Positions 27,106-36,155 of a stretch of 58,347 nucleotides of DNA are shown here, piece by piece (position 1 is the first letter of the stretch; the number at the start of each line of letters is the position of its first letter). A program made the translations under genes and the position numbers. The notes beneath the pieces are model-generated. The model saw only the letters and a program-made list of their open reading frames with translations. It made no database searches and had not been told where the DNA came from. Source of the stretch: Burkholderiales bacterium RIFOXYD12_FULL_59_19 (lineage in GTDB: Bacteria > Pseudomonadota > Gammaproteobacteria > Burkholderiales > Burkholderiaceae_C); contig MESQ01000013.1 of the NCBI GenBank assembly GCA_001771065.1, positions 1-58,347 on the forward strand, read 5' to 3'.

Positions 27106-27680
27106 TGTCAGGTCATGACTTGGGCGACCCCTCTGACTGGGTGCAACGCTGGCAGCACCTGATGCCACCCGGCGCGCGCGTGCTGGACGTGGCTTGCGGC
27201 TCGGGTCGCCACATGCAATGGCTGACGCAACGGGGTTGTCGTTGCACCGGTATCGACCGCTCGGCAGAGGCACTGACACAGGCCAGCCGCTACGGCGACA
27301 CGGTCCTGGCAGACATCGAAGGCGGACCCTGGCCCCTGATGCAACACGGTTTACCGCAAGTATTTGACGCGGTGCTGGTCGCCAATTACCTTTGGCGACC
27401 GCTGTTTCCCATGTTGCTGCAAAGCCTGGCACCCGGTGGTTTGCTGCTTTATGAAACTTTTGCCCAGGGCAATGAGACCGTGGGCAAACCGTCCCGGCCC
27501 GATTTTTTGCTGCAAACCGGCGAATTGCTGCAGTTGTGCCAGTGCCTGCGCGTCGTCGCCTTTGAAGATGGATTTTTACCAAGCCCCGCGCGCTTTGTAC
27601 AGCGTATTGCGGCTTTCAGTCAGGCACAAGCCCAAGAAGCCGCACAGCGACCAGCGCGTTATCCACTCTCGCTAAAATGA
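27105..27680 (+). CDS. Class I SAM-dependent methyltransferase
   Basis: Rossmann-fold methyltransferase, about 191 residues. Motif I is [11 protein letters not shown], the following acidic residue is in GIDRSAEAL, and motif post-II is [13 protein letters not shown]. The C-terminal [13 protein letters not shown] is seen in small tellurite-resistance/thiopurine-type methyltransferases. The start is uncertain: GTG 27105 overlaps the upstream stop codon and GTG 27090 is also in frame. Substrate unknown. Confidence 0.75.
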   Translation: MSGHDLGDPSDWVQRWQHLMPPGARVLDVACGSGRHMQWLTQRGCRCTGIDRSAEALTQASRYGDTVLADIEGGPWPLMQHGLPQVFDAVLVANYLWRPLFPMLLQSLAPGGLLLYETFAQGNETVGKPSRPDFLLQTGELLQLCQCLRVVAFEDGFLPSPARFVQRIAAFSQAQAQEAAQRPARYPLSLK

Positions 27681-27684
27681 GTGG
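27663..27684. promoter_or_regulatory. Inverted repeat and possible -10 upstream of dapA
   Basis: CCACTC and GAGTGG, 10 bases apart, straddle the methyltransferase stop codon. The loop contains TAAAAT, a candidate -10 whose transcript would start about 25 bases before the dapA ATG. It could be an operator or simply a stem in a read-through message. Confidence 0.3.
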
Positions 27685-27708
27685 TTATTCCAATTACCAC
27701 ACGACAAG

Positions 27709-28602
27709 ATGCCACACTCAACGCCCCAACTTACCGGCAGTATCGTTGCCCTGGTCACCCCCATGCACCCTGACGGCAGTGTGGACTATCCAGCGCTGCG
27801 CCGACTGATCGACTGGCACATTGCCGAAGGAACGGATTGCATCGGCGTGGTCGGAACCACCGGTGAGTCGCCCACGGTCAGCGTGCAGGAACACTGCGAA
27901 ATCATACGGGTAGCGGTAGAACAGGCCAACAAGCGCGTGCCGATCATGGCTGGCTGTGGTTCCAACTGCACCGCCGAAGCCATTGAACTGACCAAGTTTG
28001 CCAAAAAAGTGGGCGCCGATTGCCAATTGCAAGTCGTGCCCTACTACAACAAGCCCACCCAGGAAGGCCAATACCAGCACTTCAAGACCATTGCCGAAGC
28101 CGTTGACCTGCCCATGGTGCTGTACAACGTGCCCGGGCGTTCCGTGGCCGACATGACGCTAGAAACGGTGCTGCGCCTGACCCAGGTGCCCGGCATTGTG
28201 GGCATCAAGGAAGCCACCGGCAACATTGACCGTGCCCAATGGCTGATTCGCGAAGCGCCAAAGAACTTTGCCATTTATTCAGGTGATGACCCCACCGCAG
28301 TGGCCCTGATGCTGTGCGGCGGTCACGGCAACATCAGCGTCACGGCCAATGTGGCCCCGCGCCTGATGCACGAGTTGTGTGTGGCCGCCCTCGCCGGCGA
28401 TGTCAAACGCGCCATGGAAATTCAATTCAAGTTGATGCCGCTGCATAAAAACCTGTTTGTCGAAGCCAACCCGATCCCCGTGAAATGGGCCGTGGCCCGC
28501 ATGAACCTGTGTGGTGGCAGCTTGCGTCTGCCCATGACGGAACTGACCCCGGCGAACGTACCGGTGGTGGAAGCTGCCCTGCACACTGTTGGCTTGATTT
28601 AA
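27709..28602 (+). CDS. dapA: 4-hydroxy-tetrahydrodipicolinate synthase
   Basis: Condenses pyruvate with aspartate semialdehyde in lysine and diaminopimelate synthesis. The 297-residue TIM barrel has the Schiff-base lysine at K167 (GIKEATG), the proton-relay tyrosine at Y139 (LYNVPGRS) and GTTGESPT near residue 45, which binds pyruvate. The length is standard. bamC follows 57 bases later, the same neighbour as in E. coli. Confidence 0.95.
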   Translation: MPHSTPQLTGSIVALVTPMHPDGSVDYPALRRLIDWHIAEGTDCIGVVGTTGESPTVSVQEHCEIIRVAVEQANKRVPIMAGCGSNCTAEAIELTKFAKKVGADCQLQVVPYYNKPTQEGQYQHFKTIAEAVDLPMVLYNVPGRSVADMTLETVLRLTQVPGIVGIKEATGNIDRAQWLIREAPKNFAIYSGDDPTAVALMLCGGHGNISVTANVAPRLMHELCVAALAGDVKRAMEIQFKLMPLHKNLFVEANPIPVKWAVARMNLCGGSLRLPMTELTPANVPVVEAALHTVGLI

Positions 28603-28659
28603 CGCCAGGCCGACCCGCTTTTCATCCGCTGACCCGATCTTTGACCCGAAGGAACTTTT

Positions 28660-29742
28660 GTGAACCCTTTTTCCAGACTTGCAATCCTTGGCCTGACCCT
28701 GACACTGGGCGCCTGCTCGGTGCTTGAGACCGACAAGGTGGACTACAAGAGTGCCGGCAAAGCACCCTCACTTGAAGTACCACCGGACCTGACCCAGTTG
28801 TCGCGCGAAACACGTTATGCCGTGCCGGGCGCAGCAGTGACCGCTTCGAGCTTTCAAATCGGTCAGGTAGCGACACAGACCACACCCACAGCGGCGACGG
28901 CCATGGGCGATGTGCGCATTGAGCGCGCCGGCACCCAGCGCTGGCTGGTGATCAGTCGCCCGGCCGACAAATTGTGGGATCCGGTCAAAGACTTCTGGAT
29001 CGAAAACGGCTTTTTGCTGGTAATGGACCAGGCCAATCTGGGCATCATGGAAACCGACTGGGCCGAAAACCGGGCCAAACTGCCACAGGACTTCATTCGC
29101 AATACCATTGGCAAGGTGTTTGAGTCGCTGTACTCCACCGGCGAACGTGACAAGTTTCGCACGCGCCTGGAACGCAACGCCAGTGGCGGCACCGACATTT
29201 TCATCAGCCACCGCGGCATGATCGAGGTGTATAGCAACACGACCAAAGACCAGACCATGTGGCAACCGCGTGCCGCCGACCCCGAACTGGAAACCGAATT
29301 TTTGCGCCGCCTGATGGTCAAGCTGGGCATTTCCGAAGCGCAATCCAAGGCCCTGGTCGCCGCCGGGCCGGTGAGCCAAGGCGCCCAGATTGACACGGTC
29401 AACGGCCAGCCCGTGGTGCGCCTCGATGACGAATTTGACCGCGCCTGGCGCCGCGTCGGGCTGGCGCTGGACCGCACCAACTTCACCGTGGAAGACCGTG
29501 ACCGCAGCAAAGGCATCTACTTTGTGCGCTACGTGGCACCCAACGCAGACAAGACCGAACCTGGCTTTTTTGGCAAACTCTTTGGCGCTGACAAGCAAGA
29601 CAGTGCACCGCAAAAGTTCAAGATACTGGTACTGAGCCAGGGCAAGGCCAGCACGGTGTCGGTGCAAAACCTCGATGGCAGTACGGCCGCTGCGGCAGAC
29701 GCACAGCGCATTGTGAAAGTGCTGGCAGAAGACCTCAAGTAA
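28660..29742 (+). CDS. bamC: Outer-membrane assembly lipoprotein BamC
   Basis: Accessory lipoprotein of the BAM complex that inserts beta-barrel proteins. GTG start at 28660 behind AAGGA. The signal peptide ends in lipobox LGAC with lipidated Cys19. The following low-complexity stretch VDYKSAGKAPSLEVPPDLTQ is the conserved unstructured segment that contacts BamD. Two helix-grip-like domains occupy the rest. Length 360 is near E. coli BamC (344). The dapA-bamC order is conserved. Confidence 0.9.
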   Translation: MNPFSRLAILGLTLTLGACSVLETDKVDYKSAGKAPSLEVPPDLTQLSRETRYAVPGAAVTASSFQIGQVATQTTPTAATAMGDVRIERAGTQRWLVISRPADKLWDPVKDFWIENGFLLVMDQANLGIMETDWAENRAKLPQDFIRNTIGKVFESLYSTGERDKFRTRLERNASGGTDIFISHRGMIEVYSNTTKDQTMWQPRAADPELETEFLRRLMVKLGISEAQSKALVAAGPVSQGAQIDTVNGQPVVRLDDEFDRAWRRVGLALDRTNFTVEDRDRSKGIYFVRYVAPNADKTEPGFFGKLFGADKQDSAPQKFKILVLSQGKASTVSVQNLDGSTAAAADAQRIVKVLAEDLK

Positions 29743-29773
29743 GGTCAAATAGGCCCGCCAAGCCCTGCATTCG

Positions 29774-29870
29774 GAAGTCATGAATGACTTCACTTGCGCT
29801 TCCCATGACCACAGCGTTTGGGCTTGTTGATAGGGTCGACTTCAGTCGACCTGGCGGATGCAGGTCCGCC
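29774..29870. repeat. Cluster of three palindromes between bamC and the nitroreductase gene
   Basis: In the 199-base convergent gap, GAAGTCAT / ATGACTTC forms a hairpin at 29774-29791, followed by a palindrome at 29834-29851 (GGTCGACTTCAGTCGACC) and another at 29853-29870 (GGCGGATGCAGGTCCGCC). The second is a variant of the palindrome at 38822-38839. The first may serve as a bidirectional transcript end, though no T-tract is present. Confidence 0.55.
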
Positions 29871-29941
29871 CTGGTTCAAAAATTTCTCGGACGACGCGCG
29901 GTATCAGGTCGATAAGAGAGGTTCGCAATGGCGTGGCTAAT

Positions 29942-30664
29942 TCAGTCCAGCCAGTGGGTGAACTCTGACACCGCCACGCGCGAGGTGTGAAAGCTGTTCA
30001 CCACGTCGTCCACCTCCGCGTAACCCAGCGACATGCCGCACACCAGCATTTCATCGGCACCCGCACCAATGTGCGGCAAGATGATGCTGGTATAGGCGTT
30101 CCAGGCGGCCTGTGGGCAAGTGTGCAAGCCACGGGCGCGCGCTGCCACCATGATGTTTTGTAAAAACATGCCATAGTCGAGCAAGGAGCCGCGCCCCATG
30201 ACGCGGTCAATGGTGAACATCAGTCCCACCGGCGCGTCAAAAAAGCGGTAGTTGCGCTGGTGCTGCGCGTGCATTTTATCCTTGTCGCCCTTGCCGATGC
30301 CCAGCAAGTTGTACAGGCCCCAGCCATTCTCACGGCGCCGGTCAATGTAGGGGCTGACCCATTTTTCAGGGTAATAGTCATATTCTTCCCGGTACTGGGC
30401 GGCCAGCGCCGGGTCGGCGCGCAGCGCGTCGTGGGCGGCACAGACCTTGTCTACCAGGCTGTCACGGCTCTGGCCTTGCAACACATAGACCTTCCAGGGC
30501 TGGGTATTGGTGCCCGACGGCGCCCGGCTTGCCACCTGCAGGATGTCTTGCAGGGTCTGCTGCGGCACGGCTTGTGTGGTAAAGGCGCGGGTGGACATGC
30601 GCGAGGTGATGGCCGTGTCGACGGTGGCCACGTGCAGGTCTGAATCAGGCAATTTTTCAATCAT
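29942..30664 (-). CDS. Nitroreductase-family FMN oxidoreductase
   Basis: A 240-residue protein of the NfsB/nitroreductase fold. FMN-contact segments are SRMSTRAF near the start, SRAPSGTNTQPWKV, and GLHTCPQAAWNAY, with the C-terminal CGMSLGYAEVD. ATG at 30664 is chosen; the preceding TTG would overlap the upstream gene further. It is the last gene of the lut operon, overlapping the thioesterase stop by one base. Substrate unknown. Confidence 0.82.
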   Translation of the reverse strand: MIEKLPDSDLHVATVDTAITSRMSTRAFTTQAVPQQTLQDILQVASRAPSGTNTQPWKVYVLQGQSRDSLVDKVCAAHDALRADPALAAQYREEYDYYPEKWVSPYIDRRRENGWGLYNLLGIGKGDKDKMHAQHQRNYRFFDAPVGLMFTIDRVMGRGSLLDYGMFLQNIMVAARARGLHTCPQAAWNAYTSIILPHIGAGADEMLVCGMSLGYAEVDDVVNSFHTSRVAVSEFTHWLD

Positions 30665-31095
30665 CAAAGGAGTTTCTCCAGGACAGTTTTGAGGGCTTGG
30701 GGCAGAGGTGTGGGCCGACGGGTTTGTCGGTCCACATACACATGGACAAAGTGGCCTTTAGCGGCGGTCAGGGGGGCACCCTGCGCGAACAGACCCACTT
30801 CGTAGCGCACGCTGGAGTTGCCCAGGCGCGCCACGCGAATGCCGGCGTCCACGGTTTGCGGAAACGCCAACGGCTCGAAATAATTGCACTGGGTTTCGAT
30901 CACCAAGCCAATGGTTTGGCCCTTTTCGATGTCGAGTACCCCCTGCTCAATCAGGTAAGCGTTCACAGCCGTGTCAAACCAGCTGTAGTAAACAACATTG
31001 TTGACATGACCATAGGCATCGTTGTCCATCCAGCGGGTGCCGATGGCACGAAAAACCTGGTAGGCGCTGCGCGATTCAGGGTGTGGTTTAAGCAT
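30664..31095 (-). CDS. Acyl-CoA thioesterase, hotdog fold
   Basis: A 143-residue hotdog protein of the YbgC/FadM type. The active-site motif is RWMDNDAYGHVNNVVYYSWF, with the second Asp of MDND at the position expected for catalysis. It begins 3 bases after the lutB stop and ends on the nitroreductase start codon, so it is within the same transcript. Substrate unknown; housekeeping removal of stray acyl-CoA is likely. Confidence 0.8.
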   Translation of the reverse strand: MLKPHPESRSAYQVFRAIGTRWMDNDAYGHVNNVVYYSWFDTAVNAYLIEQGVLDIEKGQTIGLVIETQCNYFEPLAFPQTVDAGIRVARLGNSSVRYEVGLFAQGAPLTAAKGHFVHVYVDRQTRRPTPLPQALKTVLEKLL

Positions 31096-31098
31096 GGG

Positions 31099-32532
31099 TC
31101 AGGATTTTCTGTCTTTCAGCAAGTCGCGCAAGCGCTTGGGTGCGGGCACCAGCGGGGTGCGACTGCGCGTCCAGGCGCCCTGATCGGAAGGCGACAGGGC
31201 GCGGCCCCGGCTCATAAACCACGAGGCCAGCTTGTACAGGCCGGTGCGGCCATAGACCTGTGCCCAGACATTCCAGACCGCGGTGCTGACCACGGTGCGC
31301 CCGGCGCCGCTGCCGCGCAGCGTGGCTTCGTCGCTTTCGGGCTTGGCTTGCGATTCGTTGCGCAGACGCACCAGGATGTCGGTGATCGGGATCTTGACCG
31401 GACACACTTCAACACAGGCACCGCACAGCGTCGAGGCAAAAGCCAGCGGGTAGGTCGCGTCCAGACCCAGCATGTGCGGTGAGATGATGGCGCCAATCGG
31501 GCCCGGGTAGGTGGTGCCGTAGGCGTGACCACCAATACGCGCATACACCGGACAGTGGTTCATGCAGGCGCCGCAGCGGATGCACTTAAGGGTTTCACGC
31601 AATTCTTCGTCGGCATAGGCCTGCGTGCGGCCGTTGTCGAGCAGGATCAGATGCACTTCTTCGGGGCCATCTTTTTCACCGGGCTTGCGCGGACCGCTGA
31701 TCAGGTTGAAATAGGTGGTGACCGCCTGACCGGTAGCCGAACGCGCCAGCAGGCTGTACAGCGGCGCCACATGTTCGAGCTTTTCCACCACTTTCTCAAT
31801 GCCGGTGATGGCAATGTGGACCTTGGGCACGGTGGTGCACATACGGCCATTACCTTCGTTCTCCACCAGGCACAGGGTGCCGGTTTCAGCTACGCAAAAG
31901 TTGACCCCCGACAGGCCGATGTCGGCATCGGCGAACTTGCGCCGCAGCACCTTTCGGCCAATACGAATCAGCGCGTCAACGTCTTCGGTGTAGGCCACAC
32001 CCGGGATTTCCTTGGCAAACAGCTTGGCAATCTCTTGTTTGGTCTTGTGGATGGCCGGCATGATGATGTGCGACGGTGCCTCACCGGCCAACTGCACGAT
32101 GTACTCACCCATGTCGGATTCCAGCGCCTCGATGCCGGCCGCTTCCATAGCGTGGTTAAAACCCACCTCTTCGCTCACCATCGACTTGCCCTTGATGATG
32201 CGCTTGGCGTTGACCCGGCGGGCAATGCCAAGCGCAATGGCGTTGGCTTCCTCGGGGTTTTGCGCCCAATGCACCTGGATGCCGTTGGCGGTGAGCTTGG
32301 TCTCTAGCTGTTCCAGCAATTCAGGCAGGTGCGCCAGACTGTAGCGGCGAATTTGCGAACCCAGCTCACGCAGGCCCTGCAACTCGTCCTGATCGGGAAA
32401 CTGGACGCGACGTTTGGCCTGCAAAAAGTCCATGGCATCGCGAAAATTCTTACGCTGACCCGGATCATTGAGCACGCCACGACTGCGTTCCTTGAAGTCT
32501 TCCATCGGCTGGATCTTGATGACCTGGCTCAT
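31099..32532 (-). CDS. lutB: L-lactate utilisation iron-sulfur protein LutB
   Basis: Iron-sulfur subunit of the LutABC lactate-oxidising complex, 477 residues from ATG 32532; a longer frame runs back into lutC. An N-terminal LUD domain (GKSMVSEEVG, GVNFCVAETGT) is followed by two 4Fe-4S clusters, CIRCGACMNHCPVY and CGACVEVCPVKIP. The start overlaps the lutC stop by ATGA. It passes electrons from L-lactate towards the respiratory chain. Confidence 0.9.
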   Translation of the reverse strand: MSQVIKIQPMEDFKERSRGVLNDPGQRKNFRDAMDFLQAKRRVQFPDQDELQGLRELGSQIRRYSLAHLPELLEQLETKLTANGIQVHWAQNPEEANAIALGIARRVNAKRIIKGKSMVSEEVGFNHAMEAAGIEALESDMGEYIVQLAGEAPSHIIMPAIHKTKQEIAKLFAKEIPGVAYTEDVDALIRIGRKVLRRKFADADIGLSGVNFCVAETGTLCLVENEGNGRMCTTVPKVHIAITGIEKVVEKLEHVAPLYSLLARSATGQAVTTYFNLISGPRKPGEKDGPEEVHLILLDNGRTQAYADEELRETLKCIRCGACMNHCPVYARIGGHAYGTTYPGPIGAIISPHMLGLDATYPLAFASTLCGACVEVCPVKIPITDILVRLRNESQAKPESDEATLRGSGAGRTVVSTAVWNVWAQVYGRTGLYKLASWFMSRGRALSPSDQGAWTRSRTPLVPAPKRLRDLLKDRKS

Positions 32533-33251
32533 GCGGCTGCTCCTGGTTTGAGGGGTTGAGCGTGGCGCAGCAGCACGACAAGCTCGCGCGGACCATGGGC
32601 ACCGTAGGCCAGCGTCTGCTGAATGTCGGCGGTCTTGGACGGACCGCAAATCAGCAAGGCATTGGTGGGCAAGTTGTCCTTCCAGCCCTCGGCGGTCATG
32701 GCCGAATAAAAATCCGAATGGATGGTGGCCACATCCAGCAGCACAAAGTGCACCGACGGTACCAGGGACATCAGTCGAGGCTCGGCAGGCGTGGGCCACA
32801 GGATCAGGCTGCCAATCTCGGCAATGGCGCTTTTGGCCAGCGTCAGCGAGGCATCGACCTCGTCAAACAGCACATCGCGCCAGGAGTCGATGGACTCAGC
32901 ATAACGCTTGAGTTCCAGGTTCTCGGGCTGGCGTGCTTTCAGCTCGGCACCGTGTGGCGTGTCGCTGCCGATCAACAGGTTGCGCAGACCTTTGGCGGCG
33001 ACCAGTCGCAACAAAAGTTCGGGCCAATCCGCCGCCGTGGTGTCATGCACCTCGGTTTTGACAGCTTCCAGCGCAGCACGCAAACGACTGACACGCTGCG
33101 CACTGTCTTCGTGGCGCTGGTGGGCCTCAAACCAGGCTTTGATGTCGGGCAACGGCAGTGGCGCTGGTGCGGCAGGTGCACGCAGCCGCCCCAGAATGCT
33201 GTTGCGAGCGTTGGTTTCGGCTGCTGCGGTGGGGTTCAGACTGGCCTTCAT
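32529..33251 (-). CDS. lutC: L-lactate utilisation protein LutC (LUD domain)
   Basis: A 240-residue LUD-domain protein, third partner of the LutABC complex. ATG 33251 overlaps the lutA stop by ATGA, which decides the start over an upstream in-frame ATG inside lutA. Visible are the C-terminal NALLICGPSKTADIQQTLAY and GPRELVVLL segments typical of LutC. No iron-sulfur cysteine motif, as expected. Confidence 0.88.
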   Translation of the reverse strand: MKASLNPTAAAETNARNSILGRLRAPAAPAPLPLPDIKAWFEAHQRHEDSAQRVSRLRAALEAVKTEVHDTTAADWPELLLRLVAAKGLRNLLIGSDTPHGAELKARQPENLELKRYAESIDSWRDVLFDEVDASLTLAKSAIAEIGSLILWPTPAEPRLMSLVPSVHFVLLDVATIHSDFYSAMTAEGWKDNLPTNALLICGPSKTADIQQTLAYGAHGPRELVVLLRHAQPLKPGAAA

Positions 33252-34066
33252 GCGGTGTCTCCAGAATTGGCTTGTGCTGTCGTTCGACGCCACAAAAAAC
33301 TCGCCAGATGCTCACCCGGCAGCGTGGCTTTGGGCAGACCTGCCAGCTCATCCTGCTTGGCGGCGCGGCCGGTGATGTTGAGCAGGCAACCGCAGTCGGC
33401 ACTGACCACAGAGGCTGCCCCGGTGTCACGGATGGCGGCCACTTTGTCGTTGACAATGGCCTCGGAAATGTCGGGGTAACGCATGGCAAAGGTGCCACCG
33501 AAACCACAGCATTCTTCAATCCGCGCCTGCACCACCACCTTCACTTGTGCCATGCTGTCGAGCAGCGCCACACTGGTCTCGTGTGCGCCCATTTCACGGC
33601 GCGCGTGGCATGAGGTGTGCAGCGCGATGGTGCAGGGCGCACCCAGGTCAGGCTGGCTGAAATTAACCACATGCACCAGGAATTCACTGAGTTCATAGAC
33701 CCGTTCCGACAAATCCACGGCTTTGACATGCAACACCGGGTCGTCGGCAAACAGGTGCGGGTAATGCTTGCGGATCATGCCGCCACACGAGCCCGACGGA
33801 ATCACCACCGGCCAGGGCTCGACAAACAAGTTCAATTGTTGCAAGGCCACAGCACGGGCCTCGTCCGGGAAACCGCTGCTGTGGGCGGGCTGGCCGCAGC
33901 AGGTTTGCTGTTCCAGGTAATGCACCCGGATGCCCTCGCGCTCCAGCAGGTTCACCGTGTCAAGCCCGGCCTCGGGCGTGAACTGGTCGATCAGGCAGGT
34001 GGCAAACAGGTACACATCGGTCGGTTTTGGCGGGTAGCTTCGCGCTTCAAAAGGGGTCAACGCCAT
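33248..34066 (-). CDS. lutA: L-lactate utilisation protein LutA (CCG-domain)
   Basis: A 272-residue protein with two cysteine-rich CCG domains (QQTCCGQPAHSSG and EECCGFGGTFAMRYPD), the heterodisulfide-reductase-type motif that defines LutA/GlcF-like proteins. It opens the five-gene operon lutA-lutC-lutB-thioesterase-nitroreductase, with AAGGAGA upstream of ATG 34066. No LutR/LldR regulator gene lies beside it. Confidence 0.88.
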   Translation of the reverse strand: MALTPFEARSYPPKPTDVYLFATCLIDQFTPEAGLDTVNLLEREGIRVHYLEQQTCCGQPAHSSGFPDEARAVALQQLNLFVEPWPVVIPSGSCGGMIRKHYPHLFADDPVLHVKAVDLSERVYELSEFLVHVVNFSQPDLGAPCTIALHTSCHARREMGAHETSVALLDSMAQVKVVVQARIEECCGFGGTFAMRYPDISEAIVNDKVAAIRDTGAASVVSADCGCLLNITGRAAKQDELAGLPKATLPGEHLASFLWRRTTAQANSGDTA

Positions 34067-34087
34067 GAATCAGTCTCCTTGTTATGG

Positions 34088-34102
34088 CACGCGTTTGGCG
34101 TG
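34088..34102. promoter_or_regulatory. Inverted repeat upstream of lutA
   Basis: CACGC-GTTTG-GCGTG, perfect arms, 22 bases before the lutA start codon and so in the expected leader. A candidate operator for a lactate-responsive repressor, although the regulator is not in view. Confidence 0.35.
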
Positions 34103-34172
34103 TGTGACTGGATTGTGAAACATTTCATTGCATTCTGATTGTGATATTCGCACGGGCAAGTTTTCAATAATT

Positions 34173-35090
34173 TCAAAGCCAGCGCTGGGCATAAGACAGC
34201 GCAGTGCGGAAGGTGCAGCTTTGAATCTGGACAGTTTCTTCAATCTGCTTGCCATAACCCCCTGCCATCACAAATGCCACCGGAATACGGCGCTGATGAC
34301 ACCAGTCAAACACGCGCCGGTCGCGCGCTTCCAGTCCGTCGGGGGTCAATGCCAGGCGGCCCAGGCGATCCCCCGCATAGGGGTCGGCACCGGCCAGATA
34401 CAGCACCAGACCGGGCTCAAAACGCTGGCTCAACGCCAGCAGCGCCAACTCCAGCGCAGCAAGGTATTCCGCATCATGACAACCATCGGCCAGGGCCACA
34501 TCCAGATCACTGGCCTCCTTGCGAAACGGAAAATTCTTATCGCCATGCAGTGACAGCGTGAACACGCTGTTGTCCTTTTGAAAAATATGCGCCGTGCCAT
34601 TGCCCTGATGAACGTCAAGGTCGATGACCGCCACCTTCAGGATGTGGCGGTATTGCCGCTGCCACTCGGCTTGCGCCAACCGGGCAGCCACTGCCACATC
34701 ATTAAAAACACAAAATCCACCGCCTTTGTCGGCGTAGGCATGGTGTGTACCACCTGCCAGATTGGCCGCCACACCAGTTTGCAGTGCCGCCCGCACCGCC
34801 GCCACCGTAGCCCCCACCGAACGCCGCGCCCGTTCCACCATGAATTCGCTCCAGGGGAAACCAATCTCGCGCAGGGCCGCCGCACTGATCTGCCCTCTCA
34901 CCAGACTCTCGATGTAATCCGGCGTGTGAACCAACGCCAACTGACCATCGCTGGCAACTGGCGCCTCCAACAACGCCACCTCGGGCAACTGCCGCGCAAT
35001 GGTTGCGCGCAACATGGCGTATTTAGCCATCGGGAAGCGATGTCCCGGCGGCAAGGGCAAAACGAAATGGTCTGAATAAAAAGCCTGCAT
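34173..35090 (-). CDS. Histone-deacetylase-superfamily hydrolase
   Basis: Zinc-dependent deacetylase fold, 305 residues. The tandem histidines of the charge relay are in GGTHHAYAD. The zinc ligands are Asp and His in DLDVHQGNGT and Asp in AGADPYAGD. Bacterial members include acetylpolyamine amidohydrolases and acetoin-utilisation proteins; this compact form is unassigned. It is divergent from the phasin gene across 226 bases containing a repeat and the phasin promoter. Confidence 0.82.
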   Translation of the reverse strand: MQAFYSDHFVLPLPPGHRFPMAKYAMLRATIARQLPEVALLEAPVASDGQLALVHTPDYIESLVRGQISAAALREIGFPWSEFMVERARRSVGATVAAVRAALQTGVAANLAGGTHHAYADKGGGFCVFNDVAVAARLAQAEWQRQYRHILKVAVIDLDVHQGNGTAHIFQKDNSVFTLSLHGDKNFPFRKEASDLDVALADGCHDAEYLAALELALLALSQRFEPGLVLYLAGADPYAGDRLGRLALTPDGLEARDRRVFDWCHQRRIPVAFVMAGGYGKQIEETVQIQSCTFRTALSYAQRWL

Positions 35091-35111
35091 GACACTATTT
35101 TGTCTTGAGAT

Positions 35112-35159
35112 TTTGCGGGTCAGACCACTCGCGCAGTGACGTACTCTGACCCCAACTGA
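35112..35159. repeat. 48-base interspersed hairpin repeat, copy 1
   Basis: A 48-base element with outer arms GGGTCAGA and TCTGACCC. It differs from the copy at 44151-44198 at only three positions, all in the loop. It lies between the divergent deacetylase and phasin genes. Confidence 0.7.
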
Positions 35160-35179
35160 TTAGTAATGCGTCTCTAATT

Positions 35180-35253
35180 TGCTGCAACGCAACAAAAAAA
35201 GCTTGCACCGACTCGGGATAACCCTATAATTCAAACCATGCTGCACTGCAACA
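35180..35253 (+). promoter_or_regulatory. Phasin promoter flanked by two near-identical 15-base sites
   Basis: TTGCAC (35203-35208) and TATAAT (35225-35230) with a 16-base spacer form a strong sigma-70 promoter. Flanking it are TGCTGCAACGCAACA (35180-35194) and TGCTGCACTGCAACA (35239-35253), identical at 13 of 15 positions, one upstream of -35 and one over the start site. They resemble the TGC/GCA-rich targets reported for the PHA regulator PhaR, which represses phasin genes until polymer forms. Binding is inference. Confidence 0.6.
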
Positions 35254-35316
35254 TAAACCGGGTTCCACTCAGTTTCGGCGCAGATACCTTTTTACTAAAC
35301 CTCTGGAGAATTGACT

Positions 35317-35847
35317 ATGCTGACCGTAGAACAAGTGATGGCCTCACAAAAAGCCAACGTTGAAACCCTGCTGGGCCTGACTTCCAAAGCCTTTGAAGGC
35401 GTGGAAAAGATTGTTGAGCTCAACCTGAGCGCCTCCAAAGCCGCTTTGGCTGAAACCGGTGACACTGCCAAGGCCATGTTGAGCGTGAAAGATGTCCAGG
35501 AATTGCTGGCACTGCAATCCGGCCTGCTGCAACCCCTGGCTGAAAAGACCGCTGCTTACAGCCGTCACCTGTACGAAATCGCAACGGGCGCTTCCAGCGA
35601 GTTCACCAAGGCTTTCGAAGGCCAGGCTGCTGAAGCCCAACAACAATTTGCTGGCATGATTGAAGCCGCCGCTAAAAACGCACCTGCCGGTTCTGAAACC
35701 GCAGTGGCCGTGATGAAGAGCTCGGTGGCTGCTGCCACCAACGCCCTTGAGTCCGTGCAAAAGGCCGTCAAACAAGCAACGGAAGTGGCTGAAGCCAACT
35801 TCAACGCCGTGGCATCCACTGCCAAGCCTGCTGCTAAAAAACGTTAA
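35317..35847 (+). CDS. phaP: Phasin (PHA granule-associated protein)
   Basis: A 176-residue helical protein of the PhaP family, coating polyhydroxyalkanoate granules. The start [21 protein letters not shown] and internal amphipathic helices rich in Ala, Glu and Lys are characteristic, as is the Ala/Lys-rich tail [11 protein letters not shown] 35317 follows TGGAGA at 35304-35309. The strong promoter and strong terminator fit an abundant protein. Confidence 0.9.
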   Translation: MLTVEQVMASQKANVETLLGLTSKAFEGVEKIVELNLSASKAALAETGDTAKAMLSVKDVQELLALQSGLLQPLAEKTAAYSRHLYEIATGASSEFTKAFEGQAAEAQQQFAGMIEAAAKNAPAGSETAVAVMKSSVAAATNALESVQKAVKQATEVAEANFNAVASTAKPAAKKR

Positions 35848-35929
35848 TTAACCACATCCAGGCAAGTCGAAGGTCGAATTATTTTAGGGATTTGAGCCTA
35901 AGACCAAGGGGAAACCCTGACTTGCTTGG

Positions 35930-36046
35930 TATGATTTGAAACATTGAAAACGTAAGTTTTCCAACCCTTGTCTCCTCGGGTCCTTTCGAAACCTTCAGGT
36001 TCAGGGACTCCTTAGGGGCTGGTCGCAAGACCAGCCCCTTTTTTTT
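35930..36046 (+). ncRNA. Candidate small RNA behind the phasin gene
   Basis: An extended -10 (TG-G-TATGAT, 35927-35935) would start a transcript near 35942. It would open with a hairpin GAAAAC-GTAA-GTTTTC (35946-35961), include a smaller AACC-TTCA-GGTT stem and end at the strong terminator 36015-36046, about 105 bases in all. No -35 is visible. A processed 3' end of the phasin mRNA is the alternative. The frame on the opposite strand here has no coding support. Confidence 0.35.
36015..36046 (+). terminator. Rho-independent terminator of the phasin transcript
   Basis: Perfect 10-base stem GGGGCTGGTC / GACCAGCCCC with a GCAA tetraloop, followed by eight T residues. It ends the phasin message, 168 bases downstream of its stop codon. 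From here to 36155 nothing else is evident. Confidence 0.92.
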
Positions 36047-36155
36047 GGACTGACAAAACCGCCCCAGCGTCGTTGTTCCTCCTTGGCCGAGTCTGTACTG
36101 TCCGCGTCGGAACGCCTGACTGTGACAATTTTGCGTCAGGCCCATCTTTATCTCT

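Noticed and set aside
35879..36145. 88-codon - strand frame downstream of the phasin gene
   Set aside because: It runs through the perfect rho-independent terminator and has no family resemblance.
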